Origin: Methanomassiliicoccaceae archaeon UBA421
GTDB lineage: Archaea > Thermoplasmatota > Thermoplasmata > Methanomassiliicoccales > Methanomethylophilaceae
NCBI GenBank assembly: GCA_002498365.1
Contig: DAHB01000003.1
Span: forward strand, 212,430 to 276,429
Length of the DNA: 64,000 bases
Direction of reading: 5' to 3'
Positions 53,131 through 61,523 of the stretch are shown piece by piece. The notes under the pieces are model-generated. The model had not been told where the DNA came from, did not search any database, and was given only the letters and a program-made list of their open reading frames with translations. The position numbers and the translations under genes are program-made. Positions within the stretch are counted from its first letter, which is position 1; each line of letters starts with the position of its first letter.

Positions 53131-53301
53131 GTGAAAGAACGCAACTCCAGACTGAAACAGGCCATGGCGTTCGGTCTCATTGCCGGGGCCGTGGTCTTCT
53201 CCATATTCTATTATCTCGACCCTTCGCTGAAATATCTACTTTTCATACCCTTCGGGGGCCTCATGGGATGGGCGACCCTGTTCGTCGACAAGGGAGAATG
53301 A
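53131..53301 (+). CDS. Small two-helix membrane protein
   Basis: A 56-residue gene starting with GTG two bases after purB, preceded by AGGAGG eight bases upstream. The peptide starts MKERNSRLKQAMAFG and has two hydrophobic segments (AFGLIAGAVVFSIFYYL and YLLFIPFGGLMGWATLF) and an acidic end. Its operon position and good ribosome-binding site support a real gene. No family recognised. Confidence 0.65.
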   Translation: MKERNSRLKQAMAFGLIAGAVVFSIFYYLDPSLKYLLFIPFGGLMGWATLFVDKGE

Positions 53302-53709
53302 TCAGAGGCTCTTGCCCGCGTGAGCGCCGGGCGTGACGTAGAAGACGTCCCTCACCGTCAGCTTTAGCAGCGTTTTCGCGGGATATGTCTCCTTCCTCTC
53401 ATGTGCCAGCGCGACGGCCTTCTCGTAATCCGGACCTGAATCCTCTATCTTCACGGAGCACTTCACCTGATAGCTTTCTTTGACGCCGTCGTGCCATATG
53501 TAGAATGATGCTACGGGATTCTCGCGGACGTTCTTCAGAGTCTTGTCCATGTAGTTGTCGATGACCCAGATGTTCCCGTCCGGACCTTCGAAAAGAAAAC
53601 CAACAGGCACAACGTTCGGGACGCCGTCCTTGGACGATGTCGCCAGGGCGTAGATCCTCTGCCCCTCCATCGCACTCATAACTTCCGAGCTAAGTCCTTT
53701 TATCGCCAT
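53302..53709 (-). CDS. Pyridoxamine 5'-phosphate oxidase-family flavin-binding protein
   Basis: A 135-residue split-barrel protein: YALATSSKDGVPNVVPVGFLF near residue 20 and IWVIDNYMDKTLKNVRENP near residue 47 are typical of small PNPOx-like FMN proteins, followed by ASFYIWHDG. Such proteins bind FMN or F420 and serve varied redox or sensing roles; the specific function is unknown. Convergent with the small membrane protein. Confidence 0.85.
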   Translation of the reverse strand: MAIKGLSSEVMSAMEGQRIYALATSSKDGVPNVVPVGFLFEGPDGNIWVIDNYMDKTLKNVRENPVASFYIWHDGVKESYQVKCSVKIEDSGPDYEKAVALAHERKETYPAKTLLKLTVRDVFYVTPGAHAGKSL

Positions 53710-53743
53710 GGGTGCGTATCGCCCATCTGACGTAAATATTTAG

Positions 53744-54547
53744 TCAGTTCACGGCCGAATATGCGGGGATGCCGTCTTCGGCCTTGGTCACGACGCCTCT
53801 GGTGGCTTCGGTCCCCAATATAACTTCGACGTCGAAACGGTCGTCGCTCCTGTCGAGCGATAAGGCCTCCTCCGGCGAGAGATGCGAATAGTACGTACCG
53901 GAGATGTATTTGCAGGCCGCCTCGCATGCGTCCTCCATCTGTTCCAGCGTAGGCCTCTGATACGGCTGTCCGGGAACGGGTATGTATCCCATGATGTGGA
54001 ATTTGGTCACTCCGATGGAAGACAGGTGCTCGGCGGCAGACTCTATCTGGTCCACGTCGACGCGGCCGGGGATGTAGATCATATTCGTGGCCACGTCCAT
54101 CCCGCGTTCGACAGCGGACCTGACCTCGCCGTATATCTTCTCCTTTGGTATGCCCGTGAGGAGCAGATGGCAGTCTTCATACCATGCCTTGAGGCCGACG
54201 TTGGCGGCATCGATGTTCTCCATGGAGAGATTGGACCCGTTGGTGTGGCCGAGGGACGTGGTGGCGCCCAGAATGTCCTTGCTGAATGCCAGGAGCCTCG
54301 GAAGGTCCTTGGAAACGGTTGGTTCTCCGCCCATGAAGTTCACGCGGGAGGGGGAGACGGAAAGAAGCGCGTCCTCGATCTCCTCCGGCTTGAGGAACCT
54401 TTCGGGCCTGGGATATGCCAGACCGGGGGTGCCGTTGGGACCGCTCCGGAGCTTGTAGCTGCATATCGGGCAGCGGAATGTGCACCCATAATTATGTACG
54501 GTCGCAAAATCATGCTTTTTGTTATAGGTCACATTGTAGAACGCCAT
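53744..54547 (-). CDS. Radical SAM protein
   Basis: A 267-residue radical SAM enzyme with the cluster motif CTFRCPIC (near residue 22, CX3CX2C) followed by MGGEPTVSKDL (the GGE SAM motif near residue 72). It resembles short archaeal radical SAM proteins of the pyruvate-formate-lyase-activase-like group. No auxiliary cluster motif is visible at the C-terminus. Substrate unknown. Likely monocistronic. Confidence 0.85.
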   Translation of the reverse strand: MAFYNVTYNKKHDFATVHNYGCTFRCPICSYKLRSGPNGTPGLAYPRPERFLKPEEIEDALLSVSPSRVNFMGGEPTVSKDLPRLLAFSKDILGATTSLGHTNGSNLSMENIDAANVGLKAWYEDCHLLLTGIPKEKIYGEVRSAVERGMDVATNMIYIPGRVDVDQIESAAEHLSSIGVTKFHIMGYIPVPGQPYQRPTLEQMEDACEAACKYISGTYYSHLSPEEALSLDRSDDRFDVEVILGTEATRGVVTKAEDGIPAYSAVN

Positions 54548-54698
54548 GCAGATCTCAGGTTTAAATGCGGCCGCGCATATATAACATTATTACCGATTTC
54601 AGATTAGTGTTACCCGGATATTACATTCATGTTATCCGTATGCATCAGACATCCGACAGAACGCTGCTGGCGCCTTTATCGGGTGCAAAGTTGCAAAT

Positions 54699-54709
54699 GG
54701 TTTATATCC
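54699..54709 (+). promoter_or_regulatory. TATA box of tRNA-Ala
   Basis: GTTTATATCC lies about 27-30 bp upstream of the first base of the tRNA gene, the expected archaeal spacing for transcription starting at or near the mature 5' end. Confidence 0.5.
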
Positions 54710-54733
54710 TACTTCTGAATGACACTCTCAGTT

Positions 54734-54807
54734 GGGCAAGTAGATCAGCCCGGTAGATCGCTTCGTTCGCAACGAAGAAGCCGCGAGTTCAAATCTCGCC
54801 TTGTCCA
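54734..54807 (+). tRNA. tRNA-Ala (anticodon CGC)
   Basis: Acceptor GGGCAAG/CTTGTCC (54734-54740, 54800-54806) with the G3-U70 pair that marks alanine tRNA, D stem GATC/GATC, anticodon stem CTTCG/CGAAG with loop TTCGCAA giving CGC, variable AAGCC, T arm GCGAG-TTCAAAT-CTCGC, discriminator A at 54807. CCA is not encoded. Confidence 0.95.
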
Positions 54808-54834
54808 CCTCTACCACCATTTATATGGGTTCTC

Positions 54835-54887
54835 ACAACTTTTAAGAGGTTGTCTTATGTGGCATTTCTTTTGATCTTCTTTTTTTC
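54835..54887 (+). terminator. Weak hairpin and T-rich tract after tRNA-Ala
   Basis: ACAAC (54835-54839) pairs with GTTGT (54849-54853), followed by T-rich sequence to 54887 that includes a run of seven or more T. This resembles an archaeal T-tract terminator. The rest of 54808-55013 shows no gene. Confidence 0.45.
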
Positions 54888-54978
54888 ATATGACATTGTA
54901 CTTCAGTCTCCCGGGGGGGTCGTCGATAACGAAAATGTCAACAGAGTAATGAAAAATCGAAGATACTGACCCAAACTG

Positions 54979-54988
54979 CTTAAATATG
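54979..54988 (+). promoter_or_regulatory. TATA box of the hydrogenase-4-like operon
   Basis: CTTAAATATG lies 26-35 bp ahead of the ATG at 55014. No ribosome-binding site is seen before the first gene, so the operon mRNA is probably leaderless. Confidence 0.55.
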
Positions 54989-55013
54989 ATGAGCATATGG
55001 GCCGTTAATTCGA

Positions 55014-56993
55014 ATGGATATCCTTAACGTTCAATTGCAGGATGGGGCATTGGCAGCGGTATTCTTCGTCGCTGTATTCGTACCTGCCTTGGCAGGCATA
55101 TTACTTGGAATGTTCTTCAGGTCGAACAGGGTCGCCAACGTGGTGGCCAGCCTTTGTATAGTATCATGCATATCCGGGGCGTCGACATATTTCCTATGGA
55201 ACGCCGGGATCGACCTCAGCTATACGCTTCCGCTTCCTTCGGCCGCCGGACAGTATATGCTGTCCATCGATCAGCTTTCCGCAACGATGATCTCCTTCTC
55301 CTCGGTGATATTCATGCTCATCGTGGTCCACGTGGTGAAGTCGACATCGGATTCCGGCTGCAAGTACAGCGCCCTGCTCAACACCCTGTTCCTGGCATGC
55401 TTCTCCTGCATGGCGGCCGACACCGCGCTGGTCCTCCTGCTGTCCTGGGAGATGGTCACCCTGGTGACTTTCCTTCTTTCAAAGAACGGAGACAATGAAA
55501 AGGCCAGATGGCTGTTCTTCGTCATAGCCCACATCGGAGGCATGATGCTGATCTGTGCCTTCGTATACATATCGTCGGTAGCCGGGACCCAGATACTGTC
55601 CCAGTGGAGGGACCTGGGGCCCTCCCTCGGAGACATGACCTCTACCGCCCTCGTCCTGATGATCGTGCTCGGCTTCGGTTCCAAGCTGGGGCTGATACCC
55701 TTCCATGCTTGGATGCCCAATCTTTACGCGTCCGCGCCCATCCATACCACTGCGCTGCTCTCGACCGTCTGCTCCAACGTCGCCATACTCGTTCTGATGG
55801 AGAGCATCTTCACCTACATCGGAGTCTCGCCGTCAATGTCCTGGGCCGCCTTCGCCATAATCGCCCTGGCCGCCGCTACGGCGCTTTGGGGGGCGATGGA
55901 GTCCCTGGTCCAGAAAGAGCCCAAGAAGATACTCGCCTACTCCAGCATGGAGAATATGGCCCTGGTCGTCCTCTGCATGGCCCTGGGGGCCGTATACATA
56001 GGCGAGTCGCCGGTGATGGCCAAGCTCGTTCTGATCGCCGCGATGCTCCATACGATGAACCACGCCGTTTTCAAATCCCTGATGCTGATGACAATCGACA
56101 CTGTAGAGGACTGCACCGGGGAGAAGAACATAGGCAATATGGGAGGGCTGTCGAAGACCCTTCCGGTCCTGTCGGTGGTCGCCATAGTGGGAGTCCTATC
56201 GATGGCCGCCATACCGCCTACCAACGGATTCGTCAGCGAATGGCTGATGATCCAGTCCATAATGGGAGCGGACCTGGAGTCCAAGGCCATGAGCCTTCTG
56301 ATGCCCCTCGCCCTGGCGGCCGTGGGCATATGCGGCATGATGATGGCCGCGTCTTACGCCCGCCTCTACGGTTTCGTGTTTTTGGGAAGGCCCCGCTCCG
56401 AAGGCATGAAGAAACCGCGTCCAATGAAAAAGGGGACCGTATTCCCGATGGCCGTGCTGGCCCTTCTGTGTCTCGCCATGGGGTTCTTCGCCACCGTGTT
56501 CATGGACGTCCTCACCTCCGGAATCGAATCCGCGACGGGTATCCCGTCCGGTCCGGGATATAGGAGCGTCATGTCGGGAGAGCTTCTGCCTCTGTTGCTC
56601 GGCGTGACCGTCACTGCGGTCCTCGTGCTGCTGTTATGGGCCTTCAGAAAGGAGAAACGCAAGGCGAGGAAGACCCGGACCTGGGGGTGCGGCGAGAAGC
56701 TGGACAGCAATATGCAATATTCATCGATAGGATTCTCCCAGCCCCTCGTGAAGGTCTTCCACCCGTTCTACGGAGATACGTCGGTGGTGAAAGAATCCGG
56801 GGATAAGGACAACAAGACCCTGGTGATGGAGTTCTCCGAGCCTTTCGTTAAATACCTCTATAGGCCGGTGGCGGCCATCGTATCGGTCCTTTCCGAGAGG
56901 ATCGGAAGGATACAGACAGGCAACATCCAGACTTATTTCGGATATATGCTGGCGACCCTGGTCGTCGCCCTCCTGGCGGTGAGATTGCTGTGA
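55014..56993 (+). CDS. Hydrogenase-4/complex I-like antiporter subunit (HyfB-like)
   Basis: A 659-residue membrane protein of the NuoL/NuoM/MrpA family with about 16 helices. Key proton-path residues are kept: Glu in LSWEMVTLVTFLLS (near residue 146) and Lys in GSKLGLIPFHAWMPN (near residue 224), with His in the same stretch. A long charged C-terminal part (about 545-640) precedes a last helix, as in HyfB. First of six overlapping or adjacent genes encoding a membrane redox complex. It probably moves protons or sodium ions. Confidence 0.9.
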   Translation: MDILNVQLQDGALAAVFFVAVFVPALAGILLGMFFRSNRVANVVASLCIVSCISGASTYFLWNAGIDLSYTLPLPSAAGQYMLSIDQLSATMISFSSVIFMLIVVHVVKSTSDSGCKYSALLNTLFLACFSCMAADTALVLLLSWEMVTLVTFLLSKNGDNEKARWLFFVIAHIGGMMLICAFVYISSVAGTQILSQWRDLGPSLGDMTSTALVLMIVLGFGSKLGLIPFHAWMPNLYASAPIHTTALLSTVCSNVAILVLMESIFTYIGVSPSMSWAAFAIIALAAATALWGAMESLVQKEPKKILAYSSMENMALVVLCMALGAVYIGESPVMAKLVLIAAMLHTMNHAVFKSLMLMTIDTVEDCTGEKNIGNMGGLSKTLPVLSVVAIVGVLSMAAIPPTNGFVSEWLMIQSIMGADLESKAMSLLMPLALAAVGICGMMMAASYARLYGFVFLGRPRSEGMKKPRPMKKGTVFPMAVLALLCLAMGFFATVFMDVLTSGIESATGIPSGPGYRSVMSGELLPLLLGVTVTAVLVLLLWAFRKEKRKARKTRTWGCGEKLDSNMQYSSIGFSQPLVKVFHPFYGDTSVVKESGDKDNKTLVMEFSEPFVKYLYRPVAAIVSVLSERIGRIQTGNIQTYFGYMLATLVVALLAVRLL

Positions 56994-57934
56994 ATTACGC
57001 CGAGGTTGCCATAATGCTTATGCAGGCGGCGGCTTTGATACTGGTATCGCCCCTGGTGGCGGGCATAATAAGAAAATTCAAGGCCCTTATGCAGAACAGG
57101 GTCGGCGCAAGCGTGTTCCAGCCGTACCGCGACCTTCTCAAGCTCTTCAGAAAGGAGACGGTGGTCTCCGAGAACGCATCCTTCCTGTTCCGCGCGATAC
57201 CTTTGGTGTGCATGACGTCCATGGTCCTGCTTGCGGCCATGACCCCTTTCGTATACTCGGGAGTGGCGGCCCCTTATGCCGACGTCATAGCCATGGTCTA
57301 CATATTCACCATGTTCAGATTCGCCATGGTGCTGGGAGGTCTGGAGGGAGGTTCCGCATTCGGAGGGATGGGTAGCAGCAGGGAGGCGATGATGTCCGTG
57401 CTGATAGAGCCGGCGCTTCTGATATCCATAATGACCCTTTCTGCCATGACCGGGGCCGGATTTGATATTACCGATATCTCTTCATCCATAATCGGAGAGG
57501 GCGCGGCAGCGATATCTCCAGCGCTTCTGCTGGCCGGAACATCTTTCCTGATAACCATGGTGGCCGAGAACACCCGTGTTCCTTTTGACAATCCGGACAC
57601 TCATCTTGAGCTCACCATGGTCCACGAAGGGATGCTGCTGGAATATTCGGGCAAGGGTCTGGCGTTCATGGAGATGGCGTCGATGCTGAGGCTGACCATC
57701 TTCATGGCGTTGTTCGGCACGCTGTTCTTCCCCTGGGGTACAGCTGTGACGCTGGCGCCCCTGGAGCTGGCGACGTCCGTCGTGACGATCGCCATCAAAA
57801 TGCTTGTTATCGCGTTCGGCATCGCCCTGTTGGAGAGCACGATCGCGAAGATGAGGGTCTTCAGGATGCCCAACATGCTGACCGCGTCCTTTGCGCTGTC
57901 CCTGATGGCGATGATCTCGCTGTACGTTCTGTGA
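56990..57934 (+). CDS. HyfC/NuoH-like membrane subunit
   Basis: A 314-residue protein with about eight helices and the family motif AENTRVPFDNPDTHLELTMV followed by HEGMLLEYSGKGLAF, which matches HyfC/HycD and carries the conserved acidic residues at the junction between peripheral arm and membrane. The early MQNRVGASVFQPYRDLLKLF loop is also conserved. The GTG start overlaps the previous gene by four bases. Confidence 0.92.
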   Translation: MNYAEVAIMLMQAAALILVSPLVAGIIRKFKALMQNRVGASVFQPYRDLLKLFRKETVVSENASFLFRAIPLVCMTSMVLLAAMTPFVYSGVAAPYADVIAMVYIFTMFRFAMVLGGLEGGSAFGGMGSSREAMMSVLIEPALLISIMTLSAMTGAGFDITDISSSIIGEGAAAISPALLLAGTSFLITMVAENTRVPFDNPDTHLELTMVHEGMLLEYSGKGLAFMEMASMLRLTIFMALFGTLFFPWGTAVTLAPLELATSVVTIAIKMLVIAFGIALLESTIAKMRVFRMPNMLTASFALSLMAMISLYVL

Positions 57935-57943
57935 GGAAGAAAA

Positions 57944-58606
57944 ATGGACCAGATACTTACCAGCAATCTCATCGACATCTTCGCCGTATGCATGCTGCTC
58001 TCATCGGTGCTGGCCATGGCCAGCGTCAGGATGCGGCCGCTCATACGGCTGTTCATACTGCAATCCGTCTTCCTGACGGCTTTCGAGTTCACCGTCGCGT
58101 ATTCCCAGAACGAGCCAGAGATCTACGTCATGGCCGCCATGACCTTCGGCATCAAGGTCCTCCTCATACCGAAGATGCTTCAGTACATCATGGCCCGCAT
58201 AAAGGTAGATGACGAGATGGCCCTTTCCGTGGGCATACCCGGGTCGATGCTGCTTTCCGCCGCACTCATCATCTTCTCGTACTTCGTTTCGGAACCTCTC
58301 ATCATCACCCTCGATACCGCAGAGAGGAACTCGCTCGTGCTCTCTTTCTCCATAATGCTGATCGGGATGCTGATGATGGCAACGCGCCGCAAGGCGATAA
58401 GCGAGGTCGTGGGGCTCCTCATGGCAGAGAACGGCCTATTCCTCGGGGCGATAGCCCTATCGAACGGCATGCCCTTCATCGTCGAACTGGGAGCTTTCTT
58501 CGATGTGTTGATCGCGATGATCATCATCGGAATATTCGCTTTCAGGATCAACAAGTCCTTCGATTCCGTTGACACCACTCTGCTGAGGAGGTTGAAAGAG
58601 GAATGA
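57944..58606 (+). CDS. HyfE-like membrane subunit
   Basis: A 220-residue protein with about seven helices. The N-terminal part (LIDIFAVCMLLSSVLAM, RPLIRLFILQS) and the NuoK-like segment LMAENGLFLGAIAL (with the membrane Glu) are those of HyfE/HycD-type proteins found only in hydrogenase-4/Ehr-type complexes, not in complex I. Starts nine bases after the NuoH-like gene and overlaps the next gene by four bases. Confidence 0.88.
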   Translation: MDQILTSNLIDIFAVCMLLSSVLAMASVRMRPLIRLFILQSVFLTAFEFTVAYSQNEPEIYVMAAMTFGIKVLLIPKMLQYIMARIKVDDEMALSVGIPGSMLLSAALIIFSYFVSEPLIITLDTAERNSLVLSFSIMLIGMLMMATRRKAISEVVGLLMAENGLFLGAIALSNGMPFIVELGAFFDVLIAMIIIGIFAFRINKSFDSVDTTLLRRLKEE

Positions 58607-60060
58607 TCGCTACCATAATGGTACTGGTCCCCTTGCTGGCAGGGGTGCTGTGCCTGCTCCCCCTGGGCACCAAGGGCCTTTTCCGCATTTCCATCGCGGG
58701 AGCCCTCGCATCCCTTGCAACGGTAGTATATTGCTGCATATCGCCCATAACCGGAACAGTCATAGACACGTCGATCTGGTACATCGACAGCCTTTCCGCA
58801 TTCTTCCTTCTGATATCGGGATTCGTCTCCTTCGTGACGTTGCTGTACTCCAAAGACTACCTTAGGACCGAGTGGGAAGAAGGCCGTCTGAACGCCAAGG
58901 AGATGAGGTGGTTCTACCTTACCATGTTCGTATTCGTGTCCACGATATTGCTGACCTTCGCTGTGCGTTCGGCCGCTCTGACATGGATCGGCATAGGGGC
59001 GACCACCTTGGTCTCCGCGTTCCTTGTCGGCATGTACAAGGACGAGAGCGCCACCGAAGCCGCATGGAAGTACATCCTCCTCTGTTCTGTAGGTATAACT
59101 CTGGCACTGTTTGGGATAGCCCTGCTTTATGCTGCATCTTCCGGAGTTATACCTGGAGACGGCTCCCTCGACTGGCCCGCTCTGGTAGCCAACGCGGCCG
59201 ATCTGAACCCGGTCTTCATGAAGTTCGCGGCAATATTCTTCATCATAGGCCTTGGTACGAAGGCAGGCCTGGCACCTTTGCACAACTGGCTGCCCGACGC
59301 CCACAGCCAGGCTCCGAGTCCCGTCAGCGGGATGATGTCCGGGGTCCTGCTGAACTGCGCCATGTACGGGATAATGAGGTTCTACACCGTATCCGAGATC
59401 GTCAACCCGGGCTTCGCGTCCAACGTGCTCCTGTTCTTCGGGATATCGTCCCTTCTTGTCGCCGCGGCCTTCATATTGATATCCAAGGACTTCAAGAGGA
59501 TGCTGGCATATTCCAGCGTGGAGAACATGGGGCTGATCGCCATCGGACTGGGTATCGGAACGCCTCTGGCTCTTTTCGGGGCGATGTTCCAGGTGTTGGC
59601 ACATTCCATATGTAAGCCCCTCATATTCTTCTGTGCGGGGAACATAACCCAGATATACAAGACTCGGACGATGTCCCTCATCCGCGGAGTAACCGAGAAG
59701 ATGAGGTTCACCGGTTTCGCCACCGTGGCAGCAGGTCTTGCGATTGCGGGAGCGCCTCCTTTCCCCTTGTTTGTCGGAGAGCTGCTGATCATATCCGGTG
59801 CGATAGGTGCGGGAATGTATGTACTCGCCGGATTGCTGGCACTTATCCTTGTGTTCGTATTCGCCGGCCTTGTGCTCAATATATTCCCCATGTTGTCCGG
59901 AACTACCGACAGAGAGGTTTCCGAGCCGGTCTCACTGCTTAGGAAAGGATCGCTGGCACTTCTGATAGTCGCCGCCCTTTTCTTCGGTCTGTTCATGCCT
60001 GAAATGGTTAGAGATGTATTCGATGGCATGGTTCTCATCCTTTCCGGGGGCACGATATGA
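58603..60060 (+). CDS. Hydrogenase-4-like antiporter subunit (HyfF-like)
   Basis: A 485-residue NuoM/N-like protein with about 14 helices. The second-half Lys motif is intact (GLGTKAGLAPLHNWLPDAHSQ, near residue 224). In the TM5 motif, however, the sequence reads TWIGIGATTLVSAFLVG, where hydrogenase-4 relatives have a Glu (WxxxEATTL), so the helix-5 carboxylate seems to be missing. YSSVENMGLIAIGLG is the helix-10 region. It may pump differently from the HyfB-like subunit. Confidence 0.88.
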   Translation: MIATIMVLVPLLAGVLCLLPLGTKGLFRISIAGALASLATVVYCCISPITGTVIDTSIWYIDSLSAFFLLISGFVSFVTLLYSKDYLRTEWEEGRLNAKEMRWFYLTMFVFVSTILLTFAVRSAALTWIGIGATTLVSAFLVGMYKDESATEAAWKYILLCSVGITLALFGIALLYAASSGVIPGDGSLDWPALVANAADLNPVFMKFAAIFFIIGLGTKAGLAPLHNWLPDAHSQAPSPVSGMMSGVLLNCAMYGIMRFYTVSEIVNPGFASNVLLFFGISSLLVAAAFILISKDFKRMLAYSSVENMGLIAIGLGIGTPLALFGAMFQVLAHSICKPLIFFCAGNITQIYKTRTMSLIRGVTEKMRFTGFATVAAGLAIAGAPPFPLFVGELLIISGAIGAGMYVLAGLLALILVFVFAGLVLNIFPMLSGTTDREVSEPVSLLRKGSLALLIVAALFFGLFMPEMVRDVFDGMVLILSGGTI

Positions 60061-61514
60061 TATTGAATAATCCAATTCCTTGCGACCAAGAAATACTGGC
60101 ACAGTATCTTGGGACATTTTTTGGTGACGGATGGAGGATCATGTCCATGTTCGCCTCTGAGTCTTCACCGGGCGCCACGCTCAACGTCCTTTTGAGGAGA
60201 GGTTCCGAGGTCATCAGGATCACATCGGAGGTCGAGGGCCGATATCCTGCCGTAACGCCCCGCGTGCCTTCCGCTTCGGTTTTCGAAAGAACGATCTGGG
60301 AGATGAACGGGATAATACCCGAGGGCCACGAATACCTTGTTCCTTCGATATACTGGCGTAAGGGCAACGGCCATCCTCTCCAGAAAGGAGGATACTTCGC
60401 CGACGGCGAATCAAAGATCCCGATACCTAAGAATCACGTTTCGGGAACAGGGGTGTTCGAAATCCCTGTTGGCCCCGTCCATGCAGGCGTCATAGAGCCG
60501 GGACACTTCAGATTCAGTGCCGCAGGGGAGCCCATCCTGGGACTGAAAGTCCATTTGGGATATGCACACAAAGGAATAGAGAAGCTCATGGAAGGACCGG
60601 TCGGACGTAACCTCTCCCATCTGGCAGAGAGGATATCCGGCGATAATGCAGTCGCCCACGGTCTGGCACATGCTCACGCAATAGAAGGCGACACAGATAT
60701 TCCCGACAGGGCACGTTACTTGCGGTCGATACTTTCGGAGCTGGAACGCATCCACAACCACCTCGACATCGTCGCAGGACTGTGCACCGATACCGCTTTT
60801 AGCGTCGCAGCGTCATACGGAGCGGAGGCCCGGGAAGAGCTGCTCAGAGCGAACTACGAACTGTTCGGTAGCAGGATGCTTATGGGGAACATCGTTCCCG
60901 GAGGAGTGAAAAAGGACCTTTCAGCCGATCGCATCCACAAACTCGAGAACGCGGTTATGAGAGCGGGCTTCGCCGCCATGAAATTGGACGGATATATGAG
61001 GCGTTCTCCTTCAGAAGTGGACCGCCTGGATACTACGGGAATACTGGTAACGGACGACGCCCTGAGACTTGGTACCGTTGGTACTGTTGCAAGAGCCAGT
61101 GGAATAGTTTCGGATGTTAGGGCAGACCTTCCTTACGACGCCTACGGCTCCCTTTCGTTCAACACCATATACAAGAACAAAGGCGACGTGATGTCCCGTG
61201 CCGCGGTCAGGGTGGGAGAGGTGGCGGAATCCGTAAGCCTTATACTTCAATGCATCACCGATATGGACTATGGGGAGATCAGAACCGAAACGAAGGCTCC
61301 TGAGGGTTTCTCCTGCGGCATAGTCGAATCGCCCAGAGGAGAGCTCCTGCACTGTGCGGACATAAGAGACGGTAACATCTGGAGATACAGCGTGAGGGAC
61401 CCTTCCGTAGTGAACTGGCCCGCCCTGGAGCTGGCGGTCCTCGGGAATATTGTCCCTGATTTCCCTTTGATAAACAAGAGCTTCGGGCTGTCCTACTGCG
61501 GTAATGATCTTTGA
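60057..61514 (+). CDS. Hydrogenase-like large subunit without NiFe ligands (NuoC-NuoD fusion)
   Basis: A 485-residue protein joining a NuoC-like domain (about 1-110, ASVFERTIWEMNGIIPEGHEY, HPLQKGGYF) to a HycE/NuoD-like large subunit (VGPVHAGVIEPGHFRF, LELERIHNHL-type helix). In NiFe hydrogenases two CxxC pairs bind nickel. Here the first site reads ERISGDNAVAH (Ser194, Asn197) and the last reads KSFGLSYCGNDL (Ser479, Gly482), so all four ligands are gone. It therefore cannot form a NiFe centre and belongs with Ehr-type complexes of unknown acceptor. Start overlaps the previous gene by four bases. Confidence 0.9.
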   Translation: MILNNPIPCDQEILAQYLGTFFGDGWRIMSMFASESSPGATLNVLLRRGSEVIRITSEVEGRYPAVTPRVPSASVFERTIWEMNGIIPEGHEYLVPSIYWRKGNGHPLQKGGYFADGESKIPIPKNHVSGTGVFEIPVGPVHAGVIEPGHFRFSAAGEPILGLKVHLGYAHKGIEKLMEGPVGRNLSHLAERISGDNAVAHGLAHAHAIEGDTDIPDRARYLRSILSELERIHNHLDIVAGLCTDTAFSVAASYGAEAREELLRANYELFGSRMLMGNIVPGGVKKDLSADRIHKLENAVMRAGFAAMKLDGYMRRSPSEVDRLDTTGILVTDDALRLGTVGTVARASGIVSDVRADLPYDAYGSLSFNTIYKNKGDVMSRAAVRVGEVAESVSLILQCITDMDYGEIRTETKAPEGFSCGIVESPRGELLHCADIRDGNIWRYSVRDPSVVNWPALELAVLGNIVPDFPLINKSFGLSYCGNDL

Positions 61515-61523
61515 GGTGATGAT

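Noticed and set aside
60057..61514. Reading the operon as an ordinary NiFe hydrogenase or as complex I
   Set aside because: All four nickel-binding cysteines are missing, which excludes a hydrogenase; the HyfE-like subunit, fused NuoC-NuoD and fused ferredoxin-NuoB differ from complex I/Fpo gene content.
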